64,000 nt of DNA from GCA-2794515 sp034436155 (GTDB lineage: Bacteria; Chloroflexota; Anaerolineae; Aggregatilineales; Phototrophicaceae). Position 1 is the stretch's first letter. Every line of letters begins with the position of its first letter. Below the pieces are notes generated by a model that was not told where the DNA came from, searched no databases, and saw nothing but the letters and a program-made list of their open reading frames with translations. The DNA is taken from assembly GCA_034436155.1 (NCBI GenBank), contig DAOTVP010000077.1, positions 7,198 through 71,197 on the forward strand, read 5' to 3'. Both the position numbers and the translations under genes were made by a program. Shown here in pieces: positions 1-8,871 of the stretch.

Positions 1-1
1 A

Positions 2-115
2 TCATCGTATAACGCCTTTCAGCATGTGCAAGCGCGTGAGCTGGTGGTCGAGGACATCCTCAAATTACACGATGACGCGCTCAAATTACAACGCACAGGG
101 CGCAGGTTTGGGTAG
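2..115 (+). CDS. C-terminal fragment of an unidentified protein (cut by the window edge)
   Basis: A frame is open from the left edge to a TAG at 113-115 and reads as a plausible, mostly helical C-terminus: YNAFQHVQARELVVEDILK, then LHDDALKLQRTGRRFG. The mix of charged and aliphatic residues is like a real coding end, and the stop lies just before a palindrome that could end transcription. Only about 37 residues are visible, so the family cannot be named. It could also be a chance open frame, because no start is in view. Confidence 0.45.
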   Translation, partial: SSYNAFQHVQARELVVEDILKLHDDALKLQRTGRRFG

Positions 116-137
116 ATGTCATGATGGGGCGGGTAGT

Positions 138-155
138 GGCTTGCCATGGCAAGCC
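138..155. terminator. Perfect palindrome between convergent genes
   Basis: The sequence ggcttgccatggcaagcc is a perfect inverted repeat lying between the stop of the + strand fragment (115) and the stop of the - strand secreted protein gene (172). Its position suits a bidirectional transcription end, but no T-run follows on either strand, so a terminator role is a guess. Confidence 0.3.
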
Positions 156-171
156 CTTATGGAACAGCTAT

Positions 172-1032
172 TTATTGCTCAAATGAGGTGTGGTTTCTGC
201 TGGTTAGCGAGGCAAATAGCAGATAATAGGTCTTTTCGCCGTTGATGCTAGGCGATGTCATCAAGAAGCCACAGCCCGATGTGCGGAATAGGCTGATATT
301 CCCGACCTTTTTGATGAGCGCATTCTCCGAAGTGGGGCATTTCACCGCGCCAATTTCATCGGCAGTCACGGCGAATAACAGATTGCCTTGAGGGGTATAA
401 ATTTGTAACCCACCCGCTACGGCATAAGCAACAAATGGCGCGGCTTGGTCTGGGTTGATTCGACCATCATCACCAAATTCGATGAGAGGGGTGGCTGGCA
501 CAACGGGTACGACTGGGATTGGGGCGGTATTGGGCAGACTGGCGCAATCGGCATTATCTTGAGCTGGGTCATAAACCGCATTTGCCATGAGTGGTTCTGC
601 GATAATCGCATTGTATACTAGCATATTATGGGGCAATGAATTCGTAGGAGGTTGACTAAGTGTATTGTAGGTGTTATTGAGGTCATACACTTCTATCGTG
701 ATTGGGCGGGCGGATATGGTATTGATGCGACTTATCGTATTGGAGATGAAAGACAAAGAGCCTAGTGCCGTCGGACCCGATAACTCAACCCATACACCAT
801 TGATAGGGGTATTGTTTCCGTCTTTGATGATGATGCCTAAGTAAAATATGGTGGGAATATTTTCGATATAGGTGCGAACAAGGATGCTCACATCATCGCA
901 GGTAGATGCGGGTGTCATCACTTCTACATCAAACGATTGAACTTGCGTGAATGTGGCGGATGTCGTGCCGATGATGCTCATCATCAGTGTGAGCATGATA
1001 ACAACGAAAACTGTGGTGAATTTGGCTTTCAT
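172..1032 (-). CDS. Secreted hypothetical protein
   Basis: A 286-residue protein with an N-terminal signal peptide: a Lys-containing start, a hydrophobic stretch at about residues 7-22, then small residues before a likely cleavage site near the TTSA segment. No catalytic motif is visible. The middle is low-complexity and proline/valine rich (around residues 165-185). The last 100 residues include a DGRINPDQAAPFVAY-type segment, which I recognise as recurrent in secreted proteins of this phylum, probably a small beta domain. Four Cys in the mature part could form disulfides. The ATG at 1032 is preceded by a good ribosome site (caggaga). It is transcribed away from nuoA. Confidence 0.75.
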   Translation of the reverse strand: MKAKFTTVFVVIMLTLMMSIIGTTSATFTQVQSFDVEVMTPASTCDDVSILVRTYIENIPTIFYLGIIIKDGNNTPINGVWVELSGPTALGSLSFISNTISRINTISARPITIEVYDLNNTYNTLSQPPTNSLPHNMLVYNAIIAEPLMANAVYDPAQDNADCASLPNTAPIPVVPVVPATPLIEFGDDGRINPDQAAPFVAYAVAGGLQIYTPQGNLLFAVTADEIGAVKCPTSENALIKKVGNISLFRTSGCGFLMTSPSINGEKTYYLLFASLTSRNHTSFEQ

Positions 1033-1362
1033 AAGATGTTGTCTCCTGTTTATAATTTATTGAGATATGCACAGGATAATAAGGTGAGCGTTGCAAAATC
1101 GTTACAATATTTTGTAACGCCTCAAAATTGATTGCCTTATTTGTATATGTGCATCCCCAAAAATTAACCATCCTGAAAAAAAATATCCACATTTTGAGAA
1201 AATCACTTTTTTCTTGGTGAAATTTAGGTTACACTAGGGCGCAATTCGGATTCATAAATGGTTTATAAAGATTGTTTGACAACAAATTTGTGATTATGAT
1301 ACGCTTTATGTCAAGTGATTGTTCAAAAAAGAACAATCAGAATACCAAAGGGATAGTGACTT
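1033..1362. other. 330-base divergent intergenic region
   Basis: This AT-rich gap separates the - strand secreted protein gene from nuoA. It carries the likely nuo promoter near 1276-1300. Short ORFs in it lack ribosome sites and recognisable proteins, so I see no gene. Nothing resembling a riboswitch or tRNA was found. Confidence 0.6.
1276..1300 (+). promoter_or_regulatory. Possible promoter of the nuo cluster
   Basis: A perfect -35 hexamer TTGACA (1276-1281) is followed by TATGAT (1295-1300). The spacing of 13 is short for a sigma-70 promoter; with 16-base spacing the -10 would be the weaker GATACG at 1298. It is the best promoter-like sequence upstream of nuoA, about 60 bases before the ATG. 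Confidence 0.35.
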
Positions 1363-1722
1363 ATGGCTATTGAACAATTTGCTCCTGTGGCGGCATTACT
1401 GATTGTCGCTGTTATCCTCACCCTCATCATCCTCAACATCTCATGGGTGTTTGGTCCGCATAGACCGACAACCCGTAAAGTTGCCCCATACGAAAGCGGG
1501 ATGAAACCCATCGGTCCCGCCGTGCGCCGTTTGCCCGTTAAATTTTATCTCATCGGTGTGCTGTTCATCTTATTCGACATCGAAGTGATATTCTTCTTGC
1601 CATGGGCGGTCATCTTCCGTGATTTGGGCTTCTATGGCTTGCTGATGATGGGTGTGTTCTTCTTTGTATTGACGATTGGTTTAGTTTATGAGTGGAAGAA
1701 AGGTGCGTTGGAATGGGAGTAA
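1363..1722 (+). CDS. nuoA: NADH-quinone oxidoreductase subunit A
   Basis: A 119-residue membrane subunit of respiratory complex I, which couples NADH oxidation and quinone reduction to ion pumping. Three transmembrane helices are visible at about residues 8-30, 61-84 and 88-109. The family-typical YESG (43-46) and FDIE (71-74) motifs sit in the loop and second helix near the quinone site. Length is normal. It is the first gene of a nuoA-N cluster and its stop overlaps the start of nuoB by 10 bases, which suggests translational coupling. Confidence 0.96.
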   Translation: MAIEQFAPVAALLIVAVILTLIILNISWVFGPHRPTTRKVAPYESGMKPIGPAVRRLPVKFYLIGVLFILFDIEVIFFLPWAVIFRDLGFYGLLMMGVFFFVLTIGLVYEWKKGALEWE

Positions 1723-2216
1723 CACAAAAACTCGGTAATTTAGGCGTGGTGACAACCACGTTGGAACAAGCCATCAACTGGGCGCGGACAGGTGCGACTT
1801 GGCCCCTGTTGTTTGGGTTAGCCTGTTGCGCTATCGAATACATGAGTACACAAGCCAGCAATTATGATCTCGCCCGTTTTGGTATGGAACTCAACCGTGC
1901 CAGCCCGCGCCAAGCCGATTTGATGATCGTGGCGGGGCGGGTGACGCGCAAAATGGCTCCCGTTGTGCGCCAATTGTATGACCAAATGGCAGACCCCAAA
2001 TGGGTGATTTCGATGGGCGATTGCGCCTCGTGCGGTGGTGTGTATAACAATTACGCCGTTGTGCAGGGAGTCGATGAGATTATCCCTGTGGATGTGTATG
2101 TGGCAGGGTGCCCGCCACGTCCCGAACAACTCATGCACGGTATTTTGACCCTTCAAGAAAAAATTCGTGGTGAGCGCATCACTGATTGGGCGCTCACGAT
2201 TCGGCAAGAAGCATAA
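1713..2216 (+). CDS. nuoB: NADH-quinone oxidoreductase subunit B
   Basis: A 167-residue peripheral-arm subunit that holds the terminal [4Fe-4S] cluster N2 next to the quinone cavity. The cluster motifs are present: the paired Cys 38-39 in GLACCAIE, Cys104 in GDCASCGG and Cys133 in AGCPPRPE. I chose the ATG at 1713 over the upstream GTG at 1692 because it gives the usual N-terminus (MGVTQKLGN) and overlaps nuoA by only 10 bases. Length is standard for the family. Confidence 0.96.
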   Translation: MGVTQKLGNLGVVTTTLEQAINWARTGATWPLLFGLACCAIEYMSTQASNYDLARFGMELNRASPRQADLMIVAGRVTRKMAPVVRQLYDQMADPKWVISMGDCASCGGVYNNYAVVQGVDEIIPVDVYVAGCPPRPEQLMHGILTLQEKIRGERITDWALTIRQEA

Positions 2217-2227
2217 AGGAGCGACCG

Positions 2228-2776
2228 ATGAGCATTGCCCCCGCCATAGACCCCGTAGAAGCGGTGAAGAAGGCTTTTTCCACCGCCGTTTTAGAGGTGG
2301 ACTATTTCCGTGATGAGACCACCATCATCGTAGACCCCGCCCAATTGCCCGCCATCATCCGTTATCTGCGCGATACGGCTGGGCTGATTTATAATTACCT
2401 GTCCGATATTTCGGCAGTGGATTATTGGGATGAAGAGGGCAGTCACGAAGACCGTCTGGGACGATTCGGTGTGAGTTATCATATCTATTCGATGCTCTAT
2501 AATCGCCGTTTGCGCGTTAAGGTGTTTTTGCCCGAAGATAACCCGACCGTCCCAACGATTACGGGTGTATTCCCCGCTGCCAATTGGTTGGAGCGCGAAA
2601 TTTTTGATATGATGGGCATCACCTTCTCTGGGCATCCCAATATGAAACGCATCCTCATGCCGAGCGATTGGGATGGGCATCCACACCGCCGTGATTACCC
2701 ACTCGGATACGAGACGATTCAATTCTCGTTCAATATTGAAGAAATCATGAAGCACAAGCCGTTTGCGAAAGAATAA
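2228..2776 (+). CDS. nuoC: NADH-quinone oxidoreductase subunit C
   Basis: A 182-residue 30-kDa-type subunit of the complex I peripheral arm, which scaffolds NuoB and NuoD and carries no cofactor. The family signature is visible at about residues 118-142 (NWLEREIFDMMGITFSGHP, then the RILM segment), followed by DYPLGYE. It is a separate gene, not the NuoCD fusion of Enterobacteria. The ATG at 2228 follows an AAGGAG site (aaaggagcgacc); an upstream GTG in frame at 2186 lies inside nuoB and is less likely. Confidence 0.95.
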   Translation: MSIAPAIDPVEAVKKAFSTAVLEVDYFRDETTIIVDPAQLPAIIRYLRDTAGLIYNYLSDISAVDYWDEEGSHEDRLGRFGVSYHIYSMLYNRRLRVKVFLPEDNPTVPTITGVFPAANWLEREIFDMMGITFSGHPNMKRILMPSDWDGHPHRRDYPLGYETIQFSFNIEEIMKHKPFAKE

Positions 2777-2789
2777 GGACAAATTCATT

Positions 2790-4058
2790 ATGGTCGCTGA
2801 TGCACCACAAAAATTTCAACTAGACATGAGCCAATGGCAAGGTAGCCTCGATGAATTGCGCGGTCTCGTCTCTGAACGCGCTATGACGGGTGAGACCATG
2901 CTGTTGAATATGGGACCGCATCACCCTAGCACGCACGGGGTGTTACGCTTGCTCCTCGAATTAGATGGTGAAGAAATTGTCTCGTGCTTGCCCGATGTGG
3001 GCTATCTGCACACAGGCATCGAGAAAAATATCGAATCGAAATCCTACGAAAAAGCCGTGACGCTCACAGACCGTATGGATTATCTCTCGCCCATGTCGAA
3101 TAACATGGTGTTTTGTTTGGCAATTGAAAAATTGGTCGATTTGGATGTGCCAGAACGCGCCCAAGTCATCCGTGTGATTTGCCTCGAATTATCGCGCCTC
3201 GCCAGTCATTTGGTGTGGCTCGGCACGCACGCCATTGATATGGGCGCGATGAGCGTATTCCTCTATGCCTTCCGTGAGCGCGAACTGATTTTGGATATGT
3301 TCGAGATGCTCTCTGGGCAACGCATGATGGGATCTTACTTCCGACCGGGCGGGGTCTGGCGCGATTTACGCCCTGAATTTTTGCCCGCGCTCAAACATTT
3401 TATGGACATCATGCCAGGGCGTATCGCCGATTATGAACGCCTATTGACTAATAACCCTATTTGGATCGATCGCACGCAAGGGGTTGGCGTTATCGAACCC
3501 GATGTCGCGTTGGCGTGGGGTGTGAGCGGTGCGAGTTTACGCGCCAGTGGGGTCAATTGGGATATTCGCAAAGCCATGCCTTATAGTGGTTACGAAACCT
3601 ACGAATTCAACGTCCCACTCGGCGAACATGGCGATGTGTATGACCGTTACATGGTACGCATGGAAGAGATGCGCCAAAGCCTGCGGATTATCGAACAAGC
3701 TGTCAAACGTTTAGATAAAGCGAAAGGTGGTTTCCGCTCTGATAATCGTAAATTCGTCCCGCCACCGCGCACCGAACTCGGTCAGAGCATGGAAGCAGTT
3801 ATCCATCATTTTAAGTTATGGACAGAAGGATTTTCTGCGCCTGATAAAGAGGTGTATGTCAGCATCGAAAGCCCGCGTGGTGAAATCGGCTGTTATCTAC
3901 ATGGCACAGGTGGCAATAAACCGCGCCGTGTTCACTTCAAAACGCCTTCCTTCATGCACATTCAGGCGATCCCCGTCATGGCAGAAGGTCATATGATTGC
4001 CGACCTTGTGGCGATTATCGGCAGTGTAGACATCGTTTTGGGCGATTGCGACCGCTAA
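2790..4058 (+). CDS. nuoD: NADH-quinone oxidoreductase subunit D
   Basis: A 422-residue 49-kDa-type subunit. With NuoB it forms the quinone-reducing site. Recognisable segments are the N-terminal MGPHHPSTHGVLR, the LDRMDY-like stretch (TDRMDYLSP), ETYEFNVPLGEHGD, and the C-terminal DIVLGDCDR end that is nearly invariant. Length is normal. The ATG at 2790 is preceded by an aaggac site; the in-frame ATG at 2763 lies within the nuoC coding region. Confidence 0.96.
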   Translation: MVADAPQKFQLDMSQWQGSLDELRGLVSERAMTGETMLLNMGPHHPSTHGVLRLLLELDGEEIVSCLPDVGYLHTGIEKNIESKSYEKAVTLTDRMDYLSPMSNNMVFCLAIEKLVDLDVPERAQVIRVICLELSRLASHLVWLGTHAIDMGAMSVFLYAFRERELILDMFEMLSGQRMMGSYFRPGGVWRDLRPEFLPALKHFMDIMPGRIADYERLLTNNPIWIDRTQGVGVIEPDVALAWGVSGASLRASGVNWDIRKAMPYSGYETYEFNVPLGEHGDVYDRYMVRMEEMRQSLRIIEQAVKRLDKAKGGFRSDNRKFVPPPRTELGQSMEAVIHHFKLWTEGFSAPDKEVYVSIESPRGEIGCYLHGTGGNKPRRVHFKTPSFMHIQAIPVMAEGHMIADLVAIIGSVDIVLGDCDR

Positions 4059-4078
4059 AAATCGGAGAGATGAACATC

Positions 4079-4591
4079 ATGGCGAACACCTTACTCGAAA
4101 AACATAGCAAAGCCGTTCAGCACCATCTGAGCAAATATCCCGATAAACGCTCGGCGGTCATGCCGTTGTTGTATATCGTCCAAGAGGAATACGGGTATGT
4201 ATCCCCTGAAGGCATCCGCGAGGTTGCCGAAATTTGTGAAATCGATCCGACACAAGTCAAATCGATTGCCGGTTTTTATACCATGTATTCCGAAAAGCCC
4301 AAAGGCAAATATTGGTTACAAGTGTGTACCGATTTGCCCTGTGCGTTGCGCGGTGCAGAAGAATTTCATCACCAATTGCTCGACCATTTAGGCATCGAAG
4401 AGGGGGGGACAACCCCCGATGGCTTATTCACCGCCGAGCATGTGATGTGCCTTGCCGCCTGTGATAAAGCGCCTATGCTCCAATGCAATTTTCACTTCCA
4501 TGAAAATTTAGACATGGACAAGATGAAAGTTTTACTCGATCAATGGCGCAAAGAGGCAGAAGAGTTTGCCAATAAAGGCGTGAAGAAATAA
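4079..4591 (+). CDS. nuoE: NADH-quinone oxidoreductase subunit E
   Basis: A 170-residue thioredoxin-fold subunit of the NADH-dehydrogenase module, holding the [2Fe-2S] cluster N1a. The four ligands are present in the classic pattern: Cys83 and Cys88 (CTDLPC), Cys124 and Cys128 (CLAAC). The ATG at 4079 is favoured because cggagag stands 9 bases upstream; the ATG at 4070 is too close to it. The upstream part of the open frame overlaps nuoD. Confidence 0.95.
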   Translation: MANTLLEKHSKAVQHHLSKYPDKRSAVMPLLYIVQEEYGYVSPEGIREVAEICEIDPTQVKSIAGFYTMYSEKPKGKYWLQVCTDLPCALRGAEEFHHQLLDHLGIEEGGTTPDGLFTAEHVMCLAACDKAPMLQCNFHFHENLDMDKMKVLLDQWRKEAEEFANKGVKK

Positions 4592-4663
4592 CTGTGCTGG
4601 TATCTGGATTGTGGTGTAATTGTTAGTGTAAAAATTTGTTTTGAGTGATACGGAGCAAATCGC

Positions 4664-5953
4664 ATGTCATTGAATATCATCTACAGAGAAAAAGATGTGC
4701 CGAATATCCATAAGTTTGATGTGTATGTCAAACATCAAGGATACGACGCGCTCAAGAAAGCCATTGGCATGAAGCCAGCCGATGTCATCAACGAAGTGAA
4801 AGCCTCCAACCTGCGCGGGCGGGGTGGGGCGGGCTTCCCGACGGGGGTGAAATGGAGTTTTATCCCGCAAAGTGAACCCGTGAAATATGTGGTCGTGAAT
4901 GCCGATGAAAGCGAATCGGGGACATTCAAAGATCGCCAAATTTTAGAGAATAACCCGCACCAATTGATAGAAGGCGCGGTCATCGCCGCCTGGGCGATTC
5001 AAGCCACCGCCGTCTATATTTATCTGCGTGGTGAATTTTGGGATATTGCCCATGCGTTGGATAAACACATCGAAGATGCGCGTAAAGCGGGCTTTGTTGG
5101 CAAGAACATTCTGGGTAGTGGTTGGGATTGCGAAGTCTATACCCACTTGGGCGCGGGTGCATATATTTGCGGTGAAGAAAGCGCCTTGCTCGAAAGCCTA
5201 GAGGGTAAAATGGGGCAACCGCGTGTTCGCCCGCCATTCCCAGCGCAAAAAGGTGGCGGGTTATATAAACAACCGACTGTCGTGAATAATGTCGAGACGC
5301 TCGCCAATGTGCCATACATCATCAACAATGGCGCAGATGCCTACAAAAAAATCGGCACGGAACAAAGCACTGGCACAAAAGTCTTTTGTGTGAGTGGCGA
5401 TATCGTCAAACCCGGAAATTATGAATTCCCGATGGGGAGCATCACCTTCCGTCAATTGATCTTTGACCATGCGGGTGGCATCCCTAACGGGCGTAACATC
5501 AAGGCGATTTTGCCATCGGGCGGGTCTGGACCTATCGTACCGGCTACTGATGAAGTGTTGGATATTCCCCTCACATACGAAGATTTGACCAAAGTCGGCA
5601 CGATTTTGGGTTCGGCTTCGATTATCGTCCTCGATGATAGCCGTGATATCACATGGGCGGCATCGAAAATGACCAAGTTCTTCAAACACGAAAGTTGTGG
5701 CAAGTGTACGCCGTGTCGTGAAGGCACGTATTGGCTCGATAAAGTGTTAGACCGCATTTTGCGCGGAGAAGGTCGCCCAGAAGATGTCGAACTCATCAAC
5801 AATGTCGCCAAAAATATGCAAGGAGTGACATTATGCGCGTTGGGTGATTTCGCCGCCAACCCGATTTTGGCGACCATCAAACACTTCCCCGATGATTTCT
5901 TTAGTCATATCAAAGGCGGTAAACCCGTTGTGCAACCCGCCGCAGGGGACTAA
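4664..5953 (+). CDS. nuoF: NADH-quinone oxidoreductase subunit F
   Basis: A 429-residue subunit that binds NADH and FMN and the [4Fe-4S] cluster N3, so it is where electrons enter complex I. The glycine-rich FMN/NADH loop RGRGGAGFPTG is at residues 51-61. Cluster ligands are Cys345, Cys348 and Cys351 (SCGKCTPCREG) with Cys391 in LCALGDFA. Length is normal. It begins 72 bases after nuoE and is followed after 3 bases by a small unidentified ORF. Confidence 0.96.
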   Translation: MSLNIIYREKDVPNIHKFDVYVKHQGYDALKKAIGMKPADVINEVKASNLRGRGGAGFPTGVKWSFIPQSEPVKYVVVNADESESGTFKDRQILENNPHQLIEGAVIAAWAIQATAVYIYLRGEFWDIAHALDKHIEDARKAGFVGKNILGSGWDCEVYTHLGAGAYICGEESALLESLEGKMGQPRVRPPFPAQKGGGLYKQPTVVNNVETLANVPYIINNGADAYKKIGTEQSTGTKVFCVSGDIVKPGNYEFPMGSITFRQLIFDHAGGIPNGRNIKAILPSGGSGPIVPATDEVLDIPLTYEDLTKVGTILGSASIIVLDDSRDITWAASKMTKFFKHESCGKCTPCREGTYWLDKVLDRILRGEGRPEDVELINNVAKNMQGVTLCALGDFAANPILATIKHFPDDFFSHIKGGKPVVQPAAGD

Positions 5954-5956
5954 CTA

Positions 5957-6217
5957 ATGAGCCAAGACCGCATTATCCAACGCCTGACCAATATCACATC
6001 AGATATTCACCAGCAACCACATGTGGCAGTGAATTATCTGTTACGGGCGGAACTGTATGCTCAGTATGGCTATTGGCAACAGGCTTTGGTGGATAGTGAA
6101 CGGGCGTATGAATTATCATTACACGAATTAACGGGTCGGCGTTGGGGATTTGTGGCGCAAGCCGTTCAAGACCGCGCCTATCGGTTGATGCAAAAAGCAA
6201 AACGATATGTGAAATGA
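5957..6217 (+). CDS. Small helical (TPR-like) hypothetical protein in the nuo cluster
   Basis: An 86-residue protein beginning 3 bases after the nuoF stop, with an agggg ribosome site 7 bases before its ATG. The middle (about residues 24-53, LLRAELYAQYGYWQQALVDSE) resembles one tetratricopeptide repeat, with the G-Y/W-A spacing of a helix-turn-helix TPR unit. There is no signal peptide, no membrane helix and no cysteine, so it is not a cluster-bearing subunit. Position suggests co-expression with nuoF and perhaps a role as an assembly factor or accessory subunit; that is inference only. Confidence 0.7.
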   Translation: MSQDRIIQRLTNITSDIHQQPHVAVNYLLRAELYAQYGYWQQALVDSERAYELSLHELTGRRWGFVAQAVQDRAYRLMQKAKRYVK

Positions 6218-6226
6218 TGTGCGATT

Positions 6227-6300
6227 AGCGGGCGTGTTCTGGCAAGCCCCTGCGTACCATACACATATCAATGGTAGGGGCGAGGCACGACTCGCCCGCT
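6227..6300. repeat. Two-domain imperfect palindrome in the nuoF-nuoG gap
   Basis: Outer arms agcgggcg (6227-6234) and cgcccgct (6293-6300) pair perfectly. Inside them cccc(tgcg)taccat (6247-6260) pairs with atggtagggg (6271-6280). The structure lies between the small ORF and nuoG. It resembles the palindromic repeats elsewhere in the window and could act as a processing or attenuation hairpin. Confidence 0.55.
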
Positions 6301-6318
6301 ATCGTTAACAAATCAGAA

Positions 6319-6348
6319 TTGGACGATTGGCGACCTTTGCGCCATAAT
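6319..6348 (+). promoter_or_regulatory. Possible internal promoter before nuoG
   Basis: TTGGAC (6319-6324) and CATAAT (6343-6348) are separated by 18 bases and lie about 40 bases upstream of the nuoG ATG, just after a strong palindrome. Both hexamers deviate by one or two bases from the sigma-70 consensus. Confidence 0.35.
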
Positions 6349-6389
6349 AGACCCGTATTGGGCAAAGATGGATTTTTGGAGTAGTTTTT

Positions 6390-8858
6390 ATGACGAATAC
6401 CGTAAAAATCATCATAGATGATGTCACGTATGAAGTGCCTGCGGGCGCAAATTTGGTGGATGTTGCCAAATTCTATGCCGATAACGATATTCCTGTGTTT
6501 TGTTATCATCCCAAAATGCAACCCGTCGGCATGTGTCGGATGTGTCTTGTGGAGATGGGGGCTATCGAAAAAGACCGCGCCACAGGTGAAGTCATTTTAG
6601 ATGAAAATGGCAACCCCAAAGTGCGGATGATGCCGAAATTGCAAACCGCCTGTACACAAACTGTAACCGATGGCATGGTCATCCGCACCAATACCCCCGT
6701 TGTGGATGAGGCGCGTAAAAATGTGGTCGAGTTTTTGCTCACCAGCCACCCGTTGGATTGCCCCATTTGCGATAAAGGGGGCGAATGTCCGTTACAAAAT
6801 CTGACCATGCAACACGGACCTGGCACTTCGCGCATGGATTTTAGCGATAAGCAACATCTGGATAAGCATGTGCCACTCGGCGATCTGATTTATCTGGATG
6901 AAGAACGCTGTATCCAATGTGCGCGGTGTGTGCGCTTCCAAGAAGAAGTGGTCGGCGATAGCGTCTTGGGCTTCCATGAACGCGGGCGCAGATTGCAAAT
7001 TGTCACCAATTCCGACCCCGGATTTGATACCTATTTTTCCGGCAACACGACTGATATTTGCCCCGTAGGTGCGCTCACCACTGCCGATTTCCGTTTTGGT
7101 GCGCGTCCGTGGGAACTGACAGAAGTCCCTAGCATTGACCCCTGGGATGCGGCGGGGAGCAATATCAGCCTCAGCACCCGCCTAGACCGCGATTTTGGTG
7201 GCAAAGCCATGATTAAGCGCGTCATGCCTCGTCAAAACGAAGCCGTGAACGAAATTTGGATTTCGGATAAAGCGCGTTTTGGGCATCATTTCACCCGTAG
7301 CGCAGACCGTCAACAACGGGTGGTCGTGCGCGGGGCGGTCGAATCGACATGGGCGGATGGACTCCGCGCCAGCGCCGACATCCTCAAACTCGCGGGCGAT
7401 AATGTGGCGGCGATCGCGGGTACGGGTTTATCTAACGAAGATTTTTATGCCCTACATCAACTCCTCAACGGGTTGGGTAGCAACCGACTCGGCACATGGA
7501 CACCCACCCACACAGGCGCGGATATTTTGGCGCAAGTCGGGGTAGGGATAGGCACAAATTTGGGGACGCTCGGCAAAGGTGATGCGGTGTTGGTCATCGC
7601 CAGTGACCTCGAAGAAGAAGTCCCGATGTGGCGCTTGCGGATTAAACGCGCCGCCGATAGAGGGGCGTATCTGGTCGTGGCAAATGCCCGTAAGACACGC
7701 ATGGACGATTTTGCCCATGATGTGATTCATTACGAGACGGGTCATGCCGCTCATGTCATGAATAACCTCAAGAAAGATCACGCCGAAGTCGCTAAAAAAT
7801 TGGCAGAAGCCAATAACCTCATCATCATCGCGGGTGCAGAAGGTCTGACACTCGATGGACACCGCGCCCTGATGAGCGCCAGCGCCAATTTCCTCATCGA
7901 GAGCGGGCATATCGGCAAAGCCAATAACGGCTTGATGTCGCCGTTGCCGGGGGCGAATGGCATGGGCGCGTATTATTTCGGCTTCACGCCAGAAAATACG
8001 ATGGACATCATCCAAAATCCGCCTAAAGTGTTGATTGTCGCCCAAGCCGAAATTCTAGCCGATGACCCCACTGCGAGCGCATGGTTGGATAAAGTCGAGA
8101 CGATCATCAGCCTGAATTTATTCCCCGATGCGGTATCGGCACGCGCCAAAGTGGTGTTGCCACTGCAAAGTTTTGCAGAACGCGATGGCACATTCACCAA
8201 CGGAGAACGCCGTGTGCAACGCTTCTATACCGCACAAGGTCCGATGGGTGATGCGCTCCCCGCGTGGCAAATTTTCAGCCGTCTGGGTGAAGCACTCGGT
8301 CAGGGACGGGCGAAACTCTCTGCCGCGGCGGTCATGCAAGACATCGCCAAAAATATCACCGCGTTTGATGGAATCACCTATCGCAACCTCGCCAAGGTAG
8401 AACGCCAATTCCCCGATGTGGGCGGTGTCGATTTATATTATGGCGGGACGGCATATCAAAATAAGGGTGGTTTGGGCGTGCAAATCCCCACCAGCGCCGA
8501 TAAAGGTGAAGCGGTGAGCGCGTTCACAGTTGAACTCCCCACATTGCCGAAGGCAGGTAAGGGTCAAGTCTATGTGATACCCACCACCGTGTTATATAAT
8601 CGGCAAAGCACTTTCGTGCCGAGTTTGTTGATGCACCCGCGTATCCTTGCGCCGTATGCCGAAGTCAATGCCAAAGATGCCAAAAAATGGGGCATTGGGC
8701 AGGGCGATGTGGTCGAAATCAAGGTGGATGGTGTAGCGGTGCGCGTCAAGGCGCATGTCAACGGTGGCGCACCCGAAGGTAGCATTGTGTTGCCACGCCA
8801 TTTGACCAACGAAGCCACGCCGATGCACATCACCGTTGGCGAAGTGAGCAAGGTTTAG
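6390..8858 (+). CDS. nuoG: NADH-quinone oxidoreductase subunit G
   Basis: An 822-residue iron-sulfur subunit of the NADH module. Visible cluster sites are the [2Fe-2S] set Cys38, Cys49, Cys52 and Cys88; the His120/Cys124/Cys127/Cys133 [4Fe-4S] site (HPLDCPICDKGGEC); and Cys174, Cys177, Cys180 with Cys224 (CIQCARC and ICPVG). The rest is a degenerate molybdopterin-oxidoreductase-like domain ending in a beta-barrel tail (about residues 700-822). Length is within the bacterial range. A GGAG site precedes the ATG. Confidence 0.95.
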   Translation: MTNTVKIIIDDVTYEVPAGANLVDVAKFYADNDIPVFCYHPKMQPVGMCRMCLVEMGAIEKDRATGEVILDENGNPKVRMMPKLQTACTQTVTDGMVIRTNTPVVDEARKNVVEFLLTSHPLDCPICDKGGECPLQNLTMQHGPGTSRMDFSDKQHLDKHVPLGDLIYLDEERCIQCARCVRFQEEVVGDSVLGFHERGRRLQIVTNSDPGFDTYFSGNTTDICPVGALTTADFRFGARPWELTEVPSIDPWDAAGSNISLSTRLDRDFGGKAMIKRVMPRQNEAVNEIWISDKARFGHHFTRSADRQQRVVVRGAVESTWADGLRASADILKLAGDNVAAIAGTGLSNEDFYALHQLLNGLGSNRLGTWTPTHTGADILAQVGVGIGTNLGTLGKGDAVLVIASDLEEEVPMWRLRIKRAADRGAYLVVANARKTRMDDFAHDVIHYETGHAAHVMNNLKKDHAEVAKKLAEANNLIIIAGAEGLTLDGHRALMSASANFLIESGHIGKANNGLMSPLPGANGMGAYYFGFTPENTMDIIQNPPKVLIVAQAEILADDPTASAWLDKVETIISLNLFPDAVSARAKVVLPLQSFAERDGTFTNGERRVQRFYTAQGPMGDALPAWQIFSRLGEALGQGRAKLSAAAVMQDIAKNITAFDGITYRNLAKVERQFPDVGGVDLYYGGTAYQNKGGLGVQIPTSADKGEAVSAFTVELPTLPKAGKGQVYVIPTTVLYNRQSTFVPSLLMHPRILAPYAEVNAKDAKKWGIGQGDVVEIKVDGVAVRVKAHVNGGAPEGSIVLPRHLTNEATPMHITVGEVSKV

Positions 8859-8871
8859 TTGAAGAATATCA

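Noticed and set aside
24..245. A 73-residue + strand open frame at the left edge
   Set aside because: It has no ribosome site and runs across the end of the secreted protein gene on the other strand. A different frame (2-115) reads as a better protein end.
4592..4663. A regulatory element between nuoE and nuoF
   Set aside because: The 72-base gap has no hairpin with a T-run and no convincing promoter pair.
5261..5689. A 142-residue - strand open frame inside nuoF
   Set aside because: It is antisense to a strongly conserved gene and its composition is that of a shadow frame. The same holds for the many long antisense frames within nuoG, nuoH, glyQS and mfd.
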